Shown here piece after piece: positions 1 to 7,997 of a DNA stretch of 53,332 nt (its first letter is position 1; each line of letters opens with the position of its first letter). This DNA comes from Bifidobacterium breve (GTDB lineage Bacteria > Actinomycetota > Thermoleophilia > Solirubrobacterales > Solirubrobacteraceae), in the NCBI GenBank assembly GCA_945889475.1, contig CAMDBT010000010.1, positions 1 through 53,332 on the forward strand, in the 5' to 3' direction. The notes under the pieces were generated by a model, which made no database searches, was not told the DNA's origin, and saw only the letters and a program-made list of their open reading frames with translations. Both the position numbers and the translations under genes were made by a program.

Positions 1-1
1 A

Positions 2-706
2 CGCAGCCCCAGCTCAACCGTCTCGCCTGTTGTGATCACGGGGCTAACCAACGCCACCACCTACCAAATCAAACTGCGGGCCGTGAACAGCGCGGGTGCA
101 GGCGCAGAGTCGAGCGCCGTGAGTGTCACGCCGGTTGCACCAACGCCAAGCGCCGTGCCGGGAGCGCCAACAGCGCTTGTTGCCAGCTCCGGCGACCGCA
201 GCGTGAGCATCAAGTTCACGCCTGGAGCGGCCAACGGGGCTGCGATCATCAATCATCAGTACTCGACCAACAATGGCTCTACGTGGACGGCGCGCAGCCC
301 GGCCTCAGCTAGCTCGCCAATCAAGATCAGCGGCCTGAAAAACGGAGTCAGCTACACAATCAAGCTGCGCGCGGTCAACAGCGTTGGTAGCGGCGCAGCA
401 TCAGCAGCGGTCAAATCCACCCCCCTGGCCAAGCCCTCTGTTGCTTGGTCATCATCAAAGAGATCAAAGAGTGTCACGGCGCTAATCACACCGGTCACTG
501 GTGTCACATACAAGCTGACCGCCAAGAAGGGCAGCAAAACCAAGAGCGGCACTTGCAAGACGGTGAAGGTCAAGAAGGGCAGCAAGCGCCTCACGCGCCG
601 CAAGTGCACGATTCGCCTGACTAAAGGCACTTGGACGGTCTCGGTAACCCCGAAGAAAGGCTCCGTCAAAGGCCCGGCGCGCAGCAAGCGCTACAAGTTC
701 AAGTAG
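2..706 (+). CDS. Fibronectin type III repeat protein, C-terminal part (5' end outside window)
   Basis: The reading frame is open to the left edge, so this is the end of a larger, probably secreted protein. What is visible is the end of one Fn3 repeat (motif GLTNATTYQIKLRAVNS), a complete second repeat of about 90 residues (ending GLKNGVSYTIKLRAVNS), and a final segment of about 95 residues rich in Lys, Arg, Ser and Thr. The tail contains two cysteines 17 residues apart that could form a disulfide. The two repeats are clearly homologous. Fn3 arrays in bacterial extracellular proteins usually act as spacers or binding modules, so the function lies in the missing N-terminal part. The basic tail could bind anionic wall polymers, but that is inference. 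No sorting motif or membrane anchor is seen at the C-terminus. Confidence 0.8.
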   Translation, partial: RSPSSTVSPVVITGLTNATTYQIKLRAVNSAGAGAESSAVSVTPVAPTPSAVPGAPTALVASSGDRSVSIKFTPGAANGAAIINHQYSTNNGSTWTARSPASASSPIKISGLKNGVSYTIKLRAVNSVGSGAASAAVKSTPLAKPSVAWSSSKRSKSVTALITPVTGVTYKLTAKKGSKTKSGTCKTVKVKKGSKRLTRRKCTIRLTKGTWTVSVTPKKGSVKGPARSKRYKFK

Positions 707-717
707 CGCCAGCGTGC

Positions 718-1725
718 TCAAACGCCCGCACCCGCTCCCAGCGGCACCGTCGCGAGCTCGTTGATCGCTTCGATGATCGCGTCGACGACGATCGTCGCGC
801 CCTGCGACTCGTAGTGAATTCCATCAGAGCTGCGGGCGCGCTGTAGCTGGCCGGCGGCGTCGGGCAGGAAGTCGGCGTAGTTGCCTTTGGCGTCGACCAG
901 TTTGTCGAAGAGGTCGACGTAGGCGACGAGCCCTTTCCGCTTCTCAGCCTCGGTCTTCTGGATCTCGTTCATCTTCGCCCAGCGCGCGGCGAGCGCCGGG
1001 TCACGCGGGATCGGCAGGCCGAGCATCACCAGCTGGCCGCCCTTAGCGGTGATTGAATCCATCACCGCCCCGACGCGCCTGCGGTACTCAGCCAGCCACG
1101 CCGGCGTGCCGAACTCCTCGGCACCGGCGATGCCGGTGAAGCCGAGTCCATCGTTAGCGCCGAAGGTCGCGACCGTCATATCCGGTTTTAGAGCCTTGAT
1201 CTGCTGCGGCAGGTATTCGAACCAGTTGAAGATCTCCGGCTGGACGAGGCCGGTGGCAGCGTGCATGTCGGTCACGCCTAGCGGCTTGACGGCCGGATTG
1301 GTCGACAGCCTGTCGAGCAATAAGGGGCCAGGGTCGGTAATCAGCGAATCGCCGGTGAGGTAGAGGGTCATCGGCTTCGCGGCCGAATAGACCGGCTTCG
1401 CTGGCGCGGCCGGCGCCGCCGGCCCCTTCGCTGTGATCGCCAGCTTGCCGACCAGCTTGTCGTCGCCGCTGCGGCCGAGCCCCGCCTTCAGCAGCTTGCG
1501 CGGCTGATCGATCTGCAAGAAGCCACTAACCCCGGCCAGGCCAGCGGTCAGTGTTCCTGCGATGTCACGGCCTACCCCCGGACCTTGCGAGAGGGCCTGC
1601 TTGTGCATCCCCTGCGCGTTAAGTAGAGCAGCGACGACGAGGCCGATGAAGAGCGCCACGAGCACGTGGCCGGCAGGCATCGTGCGCCGCCGCGGATCCT
1701 GCTCGGGAAGACCGTGTTCGTCCAT
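718..1725 (-). CDS. SGNH/GDSL-type hydrolase (DUF459-like), membrane anchored
   Basis: A 335-residue protein with one N-terminal membrane segment at about residues 19-36, an Ala/Pro-rich linker to about 115, then an SGNH-hydrolase domain. The blocks are visible: LTGDSLI with Ser127 as likely nucleophile, FGANDG with Asn191, and SSDGIHY with Asp301 and His304. The order and spacing resemble the DUF459 branch of SGNH hydrolases. Its ATG overlaps the stop of the upstream MBOAT gene by one base (TAATG), so the pair is probably co-transcribed and translationally coupled. MBOAT plus SGNH partners usually transfer or trim acyl groups on extracellular polysaccharides, as in AlgI/AlgJ-type systems, so an outward-facing acyl transfer or esterase role is likely. 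The substrate is unknown. Confidence 0.85.
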   Translation of the reverse strand: MDEHGLPEQDPRRRTMPAGHVLVALFIGLVVAALLNAQGMHKQALSQGPGVGRDIAGTLTAGLAGVSGFLQIDQPRKLLKAGLGRSGDDKLVGKLAITAKGPAAPAAPAKPVYSAAKPMTLYLTGDSLITDPGPLLLDRLSTNPAVKPLGVTDMHAATGLVQPEIFNWFEYLPQQIKALKPDMTVATFGANDGLGFTGIAGAEEFGTPAWLAEYRRRVGAVMDSITAKGGQLVMLGLPIPRDPALAARWAKMNEIQKTEAEKRKGLVAYVDLFDKLVDAKGNYADFLPDAAGQLQRARSSDGIHYESQGATIVVDAIIEAINELATVPLGAGAGV

Positions 1726-3134
1726 TAGAACTGGAAGTAGATGAACGGGGCGACGCCCGCCGGGCCGAGGACATTGATCACCATCAGCACGAAGCCAGCT
1801 GCGGCGCCCTGCGCGTAATAGGGAAGGCGGCTAACGCGAGCCTGGAAGCGCTCCCAGAAGTTGACCGGCAGGAACTGGATTGCAACCCCGGTCAGGACGG
1901 CGGCGAGAAGGCCGAGCGTTATCTCCGGCGAGCCCTGCCCCCAGCCGGTGAAGAGCCGCTCGATCACACCGAGTGCCTGGCCGAAATCCTCGGCGCGGAA
2001 GAAGATCCACGCGAAACAGACGAAGTTGAAGGTGATAAGCCAAGCCAGCCACGTTCGCATCGGCGCTCTGCCGCGAGCCTTGCGTCGATCACGAGCCAAA
2101 CGCTCGACGATCAGCGCGCCTCCGTGCAACGCGCCCCAGAACAGGAAGGTCCAGTTGGCCCCGTGCCAAAGGCCGCCGATAACCATTGTCAGCATCAGGT
2201 TGCGCTCAGTCTCGAACCGGCTGCCCCGATTGCCTCCGAGCGGGATGTAGAGGTAGTCGCGCAGCCAGCGCGAGAGCGTCATGTGCCAGCGGCGCCAGAA
2301 ATCCTGAACCGAGGTGGCGCGGTATGGGCTGTTGAAGTTGTCGGGAAAGCGGAATCCGAGCAGCAGCGCAACGCCGATCGCGATTGTGCTGTAGCCAGCG
2401 AAGTCGGAGAAAATCTGGACCGCGTAGGCGTAGATCGCGAGCAGCACCTCGGGCGCGCTGTGCAGCTTCGGCGAACCGAAGACCGGGTCAACCAGCTTGG
2501 CGCAAGTGGACGCCAGCACGACCTTGAGGAAGAGACCGCCGAGGATCAACGCGAAGCCGCGCGTGGCGTCAACCGTGCGCGGGTCGGGCAGGTTGTTGAA
2601 CTGCGGGATCAGCTCGGCTGGGCGAACGATCGGCCCCGCGACGAGGTGCGGGAAGAAGGAGAGGAAAACGGCGAAGCGCGAGAGCGAAACCGGGTGGTAG
2701 GTGCCGCGCCAAGTGTCGATGATGTAGCTGAGCGCCATGAAGGTGTAGAAGGAGATGCCGATCGGCAACACGACCGCGACGAACCCGGGATCGAGCGCGA
2801 TGCCGAGCGTTCCCGCCGCGTCCTGGGCTGACTCGGCGAAGAAGTTCCAGTACTTGAACCAAGCAAGGAAGGCGAGGTTGCCGGCGATCCCAACCCACAG
2901 CAGCGTTTTGCGCGCCCACGGCGCCTCGGTCTTGAAGATCCTCACCGCAATCATCTGGTTGAAGAGCGTTGAACCGGCCAGCAGCAGCACAAACCACGGA
3001 TCCCACCAGGCGTAGAACAGGTAGCTGGCGACCAGAATCATGATTCGCCAGTTGCGCGGGTTGTGCATCGTCAGCCAGTTCAGTGGCAGGACGATCAAAA
3101 AGAAGATGGCGAAGGTTACGGTGGGAAAAAGCAC
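1725..3134 (-). CDS. MBOAT family O-acyltransferase (AlgI/DltB-like)
   Basis: A 469-residue polytopic membrane protein that begins at a GTG. It matches the AlgI-type MBOAT family over its whole length: an N-terminal hydrophobic helix followed by a YLFYAWWDPWF-like segment, FFPHLVAGPIVRP near residue 165, DFWRRWHMTLSRWLRDYLYIP at about 278-298, and the catalytic histidine motif GGLWHGANWTF with His324. Family members move acyl groups, often acetyl, across the membrane to a cell-surface polymer. It is the first gene of a two-gene unit with the SGNH hydrolase downstream. Only 53 bases separate it from the divergent MFS transporter gene, which leaves little room for two promoters. The acceptor polymer cannot be told from this window. 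Confidence 0.92.
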   Translation of the reverse strand: MLFPTVTFAIFFLIVLPLNWLTMHNPRNWRIMILVASYLFYAWWDPWFVLLLAGSTLFNQMIAVRIFKTEAPWARKTLLWVGIAGNLAFLAWFKYWNFFAESAQDAAGTLGIALDPGFVAVVLPIGISFYTFMALSYIIDTWRGTYHPVSLSRFAVFLSFFPHLVAGPIVRPAELIPQFNNLPDPRTVDATRGFALILGGLFLKVVLASTCAKLVDPVFGSPKLHSAPEVLLAIYAYAVQIFSDFAGYSTIAIGVALLLGFRFPDNFNSPYRATSVQDFWRRWHMTLSRWLRDYLYIPLGGNRGSRFETERNLMLTMVIGGLWHGANWTFLFWGALHGGALIVERLARDRRKARGRAPMRTWLAWLITFNFVCFAWIFFRAEDFGQALGVIERLFTGWGQGSPEITLGLLAAVLTGVAIQFLPVNFWERFQARVSRLPYYAQGAAAGFVLMVINVLGPAGVAPFIYFQF

Positions 3135-3187
3135 TGGATTCCTCTGCGAAAACGTCTCGGACTGTAGTGTCGCTCGCGACCCGGACT

Positions 3188-4582
3188 ATGAGCAGCCTCA
3201 GCGGCGAAATCAAGCAGAGTTTCCCTCGGCCAAGCTCACCGCAGCTGGGACAGATGGCTTGGGGTTCGTTCATCTCAAGCCTCGGTTCCACCTTGCAGGT
3301 ATTTGCCTTCACGTACGTCGTCTACTCAACGACGAAGTCGGCGTTTGCGACGGTGATGGTTGGAGTCGCGTTCGCGGTCGGGTTTGGGTTGTTCGCGCTG
3401 CCGGCCGGCAAAATAGCGCGCCGCTTCGATCACCGCCACGTCGTAATAGCTGTCAGCGTCGCGAAGGCGGTGGTCTACGCCGCGATCCTAGCTCTCCAAC
3501 TAACCGGCGAACTGAGCCTCGCGGCGATCCTTATCAGCAGCGCAGCCTCCGGTATCACTTCGTCAATCCAGTACCCCTGCTGGCAGGAGCTACTGCAACA
3601 GTTTTCGGCGAAAGGGCGGCTCGACGAAACCAACGCGCTCTTCTCCTCACTCTCCTCGATCTCGTCGGTAATCGGCGCGCTGGCTGGCGGAGTGCTGCTC
3701 GATGAGGTCGGCGCCGCTCCGCTGTTCGCCTTCAACGTGCTCAGCTACCTGCCGCTGATTGTCATCGTCGCTCTGCTCCCGGCGATGCAGGGCGACAAGC
3801 CAACGGCGGCGGCCGGGCTGAAGCTGATCATCGCGAAGATCAACAGCGCGCGCGCCGTGCGGACGGCGGTCATCTTCACGGCGCTGCTCGAGCTGCTGGC
3901 ATGGCCGCTGATCTCGCTGCTGCCAAAGGTCGCGGCCGAGGTCGGCTCGGCGGCGCGGATCTATGGCCTGCTGCTGGCCGCCTTTTACGTCGGCGCGGGG
4001 CTGGTGGCAGTCCTGCTGCGCCGTTGGAAGAAGGACGCTCCCTACAGCCACATCATCCGGCTCTCGATCACCGCCAGCGGCATTGCTCTGGTGATTGCCG
4101 GTGCGTTTGGCATCGCCCAGATGGGCATCGCATTGACGCTCGCCGGGCTTGCGATCGTGCTCGCGGCGGCGGGGCTTGGGCTCGCGACCGCGCAATCGGT
4201 GCTCGGAGCGATCACCCAACTTGGCGTGCCGAAGAAGATCGAGGGCGAGGTGCTCGGCGTCTTCGCGCTGATCACGATCATCTTCGGGACAGTCGGCTCG
4301 CTGGTGGAAGGGTTGCTCGCCGACACGCTCGACATCTGGTGGCTGCCACTGGCCAGTGGCGCGGTGATTGTGATCGCGATGAACTTGATCTGGTGGCGCC
4401 ATGGCTTCCTCGTGCTCAACGCCGCCGACCCGAAGTCCGACCCCGGGCGCACACATCTCATGCGCCATGCGCAAAGCGGCGGGCGTGGGAATGCGACTCC
4501 ACCACTTGTCCACACACGTCGGCCACTGACGGCGGCCACCGATGACGACGCCCGCCGCGAGGGCGATACGTTACGCGCGTGA
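3188..4582 (+). CDS. MFS transporter with an unusual C-terminal tail
   Basis: A hydrophobic protein of about 464 residues with roughly ten to twelve membrane segments, an MFS-like loop RRFDHRHV after the second or third helix, and overall similarity to the enterobactin-exporter/MFS_3 type. The ATG at 3188 is preferred because upstream codons in the same frame run into the divergent MBOAT gene and encode a basic, non-family sequence; a GTG at 3167 is an alternative. After the last helix (ending near WWRHGF) there is a tail of about 50 residues that is not typical of the family; it contains LMRHAQSG and RRPLT, which resemble the start of a histidine phosphatase. The stop overlaps the next gene's GTG by four bases (GTGA). 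The substrate is unknown. Confidence 0.82.
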   Translation: MSSLSGEIKQSFPRPSSPQLGQMAWGSFISSLGSTLQVFAFTYVVYSTTKSAFATVMVGVAFAVGFGLFALPAGKIARRFDHRHVVIAVSVAKAVVYAAILALQLTGELSLAAILISSAASGITSSIQYPCWQELLQQFSAKGRLDETNALFSSLSSISSVIGALAGGVLLDEVGAAPLFAFNVLSYLPLIVIVALLPAMQGDKPTAAAGLKLIIAKINSARAVRTAVIFTALLELLAWPLISLLPKVAAEVGSAARIYGLLLAAFYVGAGLVAVLLRRWKKDAPYSHIIRLSITASGIALVIAGAFGIAQMGIALTLAGLAIVLAAAGLGLATAQSVLGAITQLGVPKKIEGEVLGVFALITIIFGTVGSLVEGLLADTLDIWWLPLASGAVIVIAMNLIWWRHGFLVLNAADPKSDPGRTHLMRHAQSGGRGNATPPLVHTRRPLTAATDDDARREGDTLRA

Positions 4583-5526
4583 GCGCAGCGGTGAGAGAAA
4601 GCACTACCGACGGCCACGCAACGCTGACGCTTACCTCGCCCAGCGGCGAGCTGGAGGCGGTTTACGCGCCGAGCGTCGGAATGGTCTGCTGCTCGCTGCG
4701 CCACCGCGGCGAGGAACTGCTCGGGCAGCGCGGCGGGCTGGAGGCTTATGCGGCGACGGGCTCGACGTTTGGCATCCCGCTGCTCTACCCGTGGGCCAAC
4801 CGGCTGGCAGCGATGAGCTACTCGTTCGGGGGGGCTGATGTAACGCTGAACGCAGACGAGTCGCCGCTGCACTTCGACTCCGCCGGCCTGCCGATGCACG
4901 GGCTACTAGGTGCCTCGCCCTACTGGGAAGTAGTTGAAGCAGGACCGGCGGGCGACACCAGCGTGGTGCAGGCGCGGCTTGACTTTTCGGCCCATGACGA
5001 ACTCGCGCGAGCCTTCCCGTTCCGCCACATGCTGGAGCTGGAAACACGCCTCGACGAGCGCTCGCTGACGGTTGAGACGACGGTTATCCCGACCGGCGAC
5101 AGCGACGTCCCAGTGGCATTCGGCTTCCACCCCTATTTCGCGCTTCCCGGCGGCTCACGCGAAGGCGCCGAGATTGAGCTGCCGGTGACGCGGCGCGCGC
5201 TGCTCGAGCCGAGCGGGATCCCCAGCGGTGAGCACGAGGCAGCCAGCGGCGAGCTCGCGCCGCTAGGCGATCGCGCCTTTGATGATCTTTTCGATCGTCT
5301 GAGCCAGCCGCCGCGCTTCACGCTCAGCGGCCCCGGCCGCGAGCTTGCGCTCGAGTTTGAAGGCGGCTACCACTTCACTCAGGTATACGCCCCGCCCGAC
5401 CAACCATTCATCTGCTTCGAACCGATGACGGCACCAACCAACGCGCTGATCAGCGGTGATCGGCTGGGCAGCGTCGCCCCCGGTGAGCAGTTCAAAGCGA
5501 TCTTCAAGATCACCGTCGGCGACTGA
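4579..5526 (+). CDS. galM: Aldose 1-epimerase family protein
   Basis: A 315-residue cytoplasmic protein with all the main active-site signatures of galactose mutarotase-like enzymes: Asn74-Arg75 in PWANRLA, His107 in LPMHGLLG, His184 in FGFHPYFALPG (the general acid position) and Glu281 in FICFEPMTAPTNAL (the general base). The family interconverts alpha and beta anomers of aldoses; some members act on glucose-6-phosphate or other hexoses, so the exact sugar is open. The gene starts with GTG overlapping the stop of the MFS transporter gene, which suggests translational coupling and raises the possibility that the transporter handles a sugar or glycoside. A short gap separates it from the lipoprotein gene downstream. 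Confidence 0.88.
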   Translation: MSAAVRESTTDGHATLTLTSPSGELEAVYAPSVGMVCCSLRHRGEELLGQRGGLEAYAATGSTFGIPLLYPWANRLAAMSYSFGGADVTLNADESPLHFDSAGLPMHGLLGASPYWEVVEAGPAGDTSVVQARLDFSAHDELARAFPFRHMLELETRLDERSLTVETTVIPTGDSDVPVAFGFHPYFALPGGSREGAEIELPVTRRALLEPSGIPSGEHEAASGELAPLGDRAFDDLFDRLSQPPRFTLSGPGRELALEFEGGYHFTQVYAPPDQPFICFEPMTAPTNALISGDRLGSVAPGEQFKAIFKITVGD

Positions 5527-5546
5527 TCGAAGGCTATGCTCGGCCG

Positions 5547-6005
5547 ATGAAAAACCGCGCAGCATCAATCACCGCAGTACTGATCGCAGCAGCCGCGATC
5601 GCCGGGTGTGGATCTTCGAGCTTCGCCTCGGACGACTCCGCCACTGAAGCCAACGCTGAGGGAACGAAGCTTGTAACGCGCCTCTTTGAGGACGTAAAGA
5701 CAAGGAACGCCGACGACCTTGAGAAGTTCCTCACCCCCAACTGGCTGCTGCAGAGGGCTGACGGGCAAACGTTGACGAAGGGCGAATTCATCGAGGGTCT
5801 CCCGGACCTGATGTCGTACGAGATTGAGAACGTCAAAGCACTCCAGTACGAAGACTCAATGGCCGTCAGCTTCGTGGCGACTACCGACCTAGTCGTCGAC
5901 GGCACGAAGTACCCCGGCACTCCGGCGAATTATCTGAGTTCGTTTGTCAAGGTTGGCGACGAGTGGTACATCCTCAGCCACGCCAATTTCAATAAGCCGA
6001 AGTAG
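5547..6005 (+). CDS. Small lipoprotein with SnoaL/NTF2-like fold
   Basis: A 152-residue protein with a classical lipoprotein signal: MKNR, a hydrophobic Ala/Ile stretch and the lipobox AIAGC with Cys at about residue 21. The mature part has the pattern of an NTF2-like cone-shaped domain: a helical start (EGTKLVTRLFEDVKTRNADDL), a central strand region (YEIENVKALQYEDSMAVSFVA in outline) and an end with a tryptophan (VGDEWYILSHANF). Such domains bind small hydrophobic ligands or mediate protein contacts. The gene lies 20 bases after the epimerase gene and 7 bases before the DHPS-like gene, all on the same strand. No catalytic residues can be assigned. Its function is unknown. Confidence 0.78.
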   Translation: MKNRAASITAVLIAAAAIAGCGSSSFASDDSATEANAEGTKLVTRLFEDVKTRNADDLEKFLTPNWLLQRADGQTLTKGEFIEGLPDLMSYEIENVKALQYEDSMAVSFVATTDLVVDGTKYPGTPANYLSSFVKVGDEWYILSHANFNKPK

Positions 6006-6012
6006 TCGGCCG

Positions 6013-6909
6013 ATGCTGACGCTTGCCGACCTCGCAAAGCTCGCAGGCGAACACGCCGATCAGCTTGCCACGCCGGTTGCCAGCTTCGCGATCGGCGGCA
6101 GAGAATTCGACTTTGACCGCGCGCCGGCGATCATGGGCGTCGTCAACATGTCGCCCGACTCGTGGTACCGCGAGAGCGTTGCTCCATCGGTGGAATCTGC
6201 GATCGCGCGTGGCCGCCTGTTGGCAGCGCAGGGCGCCGACCTTATCGACATTGGCGCCGAGTCAACGGTCCTTGACGCCGCCCGCGTCGGCGCCGACGCG
6301 CAGATAGAGCAGCTTGTGCCGGTGGTCGAGGCGCTACGCGCCGACGGGATTCTGGTTTCGGTCGAAACCTACGAACCGGCCGTCGTCGAGGCCTGCCTGA
6401 AGGCCGGCGCAAATCTGCTGAACCTCACCGGCACCGCCCACCACGAGCAGATCTTCGCCTTGGCGGCTCAGTACGAGGCGGCGGTCGTGCTCTGTTTCGT
6501 GCAGGGCGAGAACGTGCGCGAGGTTGGCGCGGTCAGGTTGGAAGACGACCCGCTAGGGGAACTGATCGCGCACTTTGAGCCGCGGATCGCGGCCGCCCGC
6601 GCGGCCGGAGTCGAACGGCTCTTCGTTGATCCTGGCCTCGGCTTTTACTACTCAAACCTTGAGGACGGCGACGAGCGCGTACGCCATCAAGCGCGGATCT
6701 TCATCAACAGCTTCCGCCTGCGCGTGCTAGGGCTGCCGGTCTGCCACGCGCTGCCGCACGCCGTTGAGTACTTCGAAGACGAGGTGCGCAGCGCCGAAGG
6801 CTTCTTCGCCGTGCTCGCGCAGCTCGGGCAGACGAGCCTCTTTCGCACCCATGAGGTGCCGCGCGTGCGCGCCGTGCTGCGCACGATCGGCGCGATCAAC
6901 GGCGCTTAG
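6013..6909 (+). CDS. Divergent dihydropteroate synthase-like (pterin-binding fold) protein
   Basis: A 298-residue TIM-barrel protein related to FolP. Seen motifs are MGVVNMSPDS (the FolP N-terminal signature), GADLIDIGAEST (compare GGESTRPG), LFVDPGLGF (compare DPGIGF) and the C-terminal LFRTHEV (compare RVHDV). Several catalytic motifs are altered: the RPG after EST is missing, the usual VDT is VET, and the usual IND is LNL. The segment after DPGLGF (FYYSNLEDGDERVRHQ) is unlike FolP. This suggests a paralog that binds a pterin or another ligand rather than the true folate enzyme. The ATG at 6013 is chosen because an earlier in-frame start would lie inside the lipoprotein gene. The 3' end overlaps the convergent methyltransferase gene by four bases. 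Confidence 0.7.
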   Translation: MLTLADLAKLAGEHADQLATPVASFAIGGREFDFDRAPAIMGVVNMSPDSWYRESVAPSVESAIARGRLLAAQGADLIDIGAESTVLDAARVGADAQIEQLVPVVEALRADGILVSVETYEPAVVEACLKAGANLLNLTGTAHHEQIFALAAQYEAAVVLCFVQGENVREVGAVRLEDDPLGELIAHFEPRIAAARAAGVERLFVDPGLGFYYSNLEDGDERVRHQARIFINSFRLRVLGLPVCHALPHAVEYFEDEVRSAEGFFAVLAQLGQTSLFRTHEVPRVRAVLRTIGAINGA

Positions 6910-7895
6910 GGGCAGAGAGCTAGCGCTACGCCCTCTTCACCGCTGGGCGAGACCTCTAGCGCCAGCAGCTCCAACCCGGCGGCGCTGATGATCGAGCTGA
7001 GCCCGGCCGGCGTGTGGCGGGCCGAGCGCAGCAGCCGAATTGGCTGACCGGCAGTCAAGCTGACTGCGCCGGCGTCAAGTTCCAGATTGAGATCAACCGC
7101 TGGCTCAAGCCAAGCGCCGATAGCTGCCTGCGCGCCGGCGCCGGGATCCTCAAGCGCGCCGACCGTGATTGCCGCCTGCGCGCGGTCAATGCCGGCGTCC
7201 TCGCAGAGCGACCAGAGCCATTCGCGCGTCGGCTGGTTGTCGTACTGCGCCGCGACCCGCTCCATCGCGCTGGCCTCATCGGCGAGCAGATTGGCACTGA
7301 CTGCCAGCAGGTCGCCGGGGCGAAGCAAAGCCAGCGCCGCGGCGATCGCCGGGAAGGCATCAATGCTGGCCAGCATCCCGTAGAGCGTTATCACGCGCGC
7401 GCCGGCCGCCTCGCCGATCATCTGCGGCAGGTCTGCGGCCGCGAGGGTCAGGTCGCAGAGGACCGGCTGGCGCAGCAACGCGCCGCCGGCGCCGCTCAAG
7501 GCGTCGGCCGCGACCTGAAGCAACGGCAGGCTGACATCAACCGGCGTCACTGAAACCGCGCCGCCGGGCGGCAGCGCCTCAAGTAGCCGCCGCTCTTTCG
7601 CTCCGTCGGCGCAGCCGAGCCCGATTAGGTGGACGTCGCGCCCGTCGAAGTGCTCACCGATCAGCGAATTGACGGCGCCGTAGGCCTGCATCCCATCGCC
7701 CTCGTCGCGGGCTGGAGAGATCGCCGCCGCGAGATCCCGCCACAGCCGCGCTTGGCGCAGGCTGAGGTAGTGCTGGCGCGTTGCCAGTTCGCCGCCAGCA
7801 AGCCCATCGCGCAGCTCTGCCGCGACAACGGCCGGGTGGACGCTGCGGTGGACGCAGACGTCGATGAATGGAGGGCCTGCAGAGACGCTTGCCAC
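6906..7895 (-). CDS. EgtD-like SAM-dependent methyltransferase family protein
   Basis: A 329-residue protein beginning at GTG. The N-terminal third (ELRDGLAGG, then LRQARLWRDL) and the nucleotide-binding region (LIGLGCADGAKERRLLEAL followed by VTPVDVSLPLLQVA) resemble the Methyltransf_33 group that contains the histidine N-alpha-methyltransferase EgtD, where the glycine motif is followed by PVDVS. A further conserved-looking segment is LRPGDLLAVSANLLADE. The C-terminal half is poorly conserved and lacks the histidine-binding residues I would expect for EgtD, so the substrate is uncertain and loss of activity is possible. It is convergent with the DHPS-like gene and divergent from the SDR gene, with about 100 bases between the divergent starts. 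Confidence 0.6.
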   Translation of the reverse strand: MASVSAGPPFIDVCVHRSVHPAVVAAELRDGLAGGELATRQHYLSLRQARLWRDLAAAISPARDEGDGMQAYGAVNSLIGEHFDGRDVHLIGLGCADGAKERRLLEALPPGGAVSVTPVDVSLPLLQVAADALSGAGGALLRQPVLCDLTLAAADLPQMIGEAAGARVITLYGMLASIDAFPAIAAALALLRPGDLLAVSANLLADEASAMERVAAQYDNQPTREWLWSLCEDAGIDRAQAAITVGALEDPGAGAQAAIGAWLEPAVDLNLELDAGAVSLTAGQPIRLLRSARHTPAGLSSIISAAGLELLALEVSPSGEEGVALALCP

Positions 7896-7997
7896 AGGCC
7901 GAGAATACGGATCAGCGGCCGAGGCAGGCAGCGCGGCGACGCCCAGCGTGGCAAGCTTCCACGACTACACGCAACTCAACTTCAGGAGAATTAGAAA

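Noticed and set aside
2124-2831. Long open frame on the + strand opposite the MBOAT gene
   Set aside because: It is the antisense shadow of a clear MBOAT protein in GC-rich DNA; its translation is Arg/Glu/Asp-rich low complexity without motifs.
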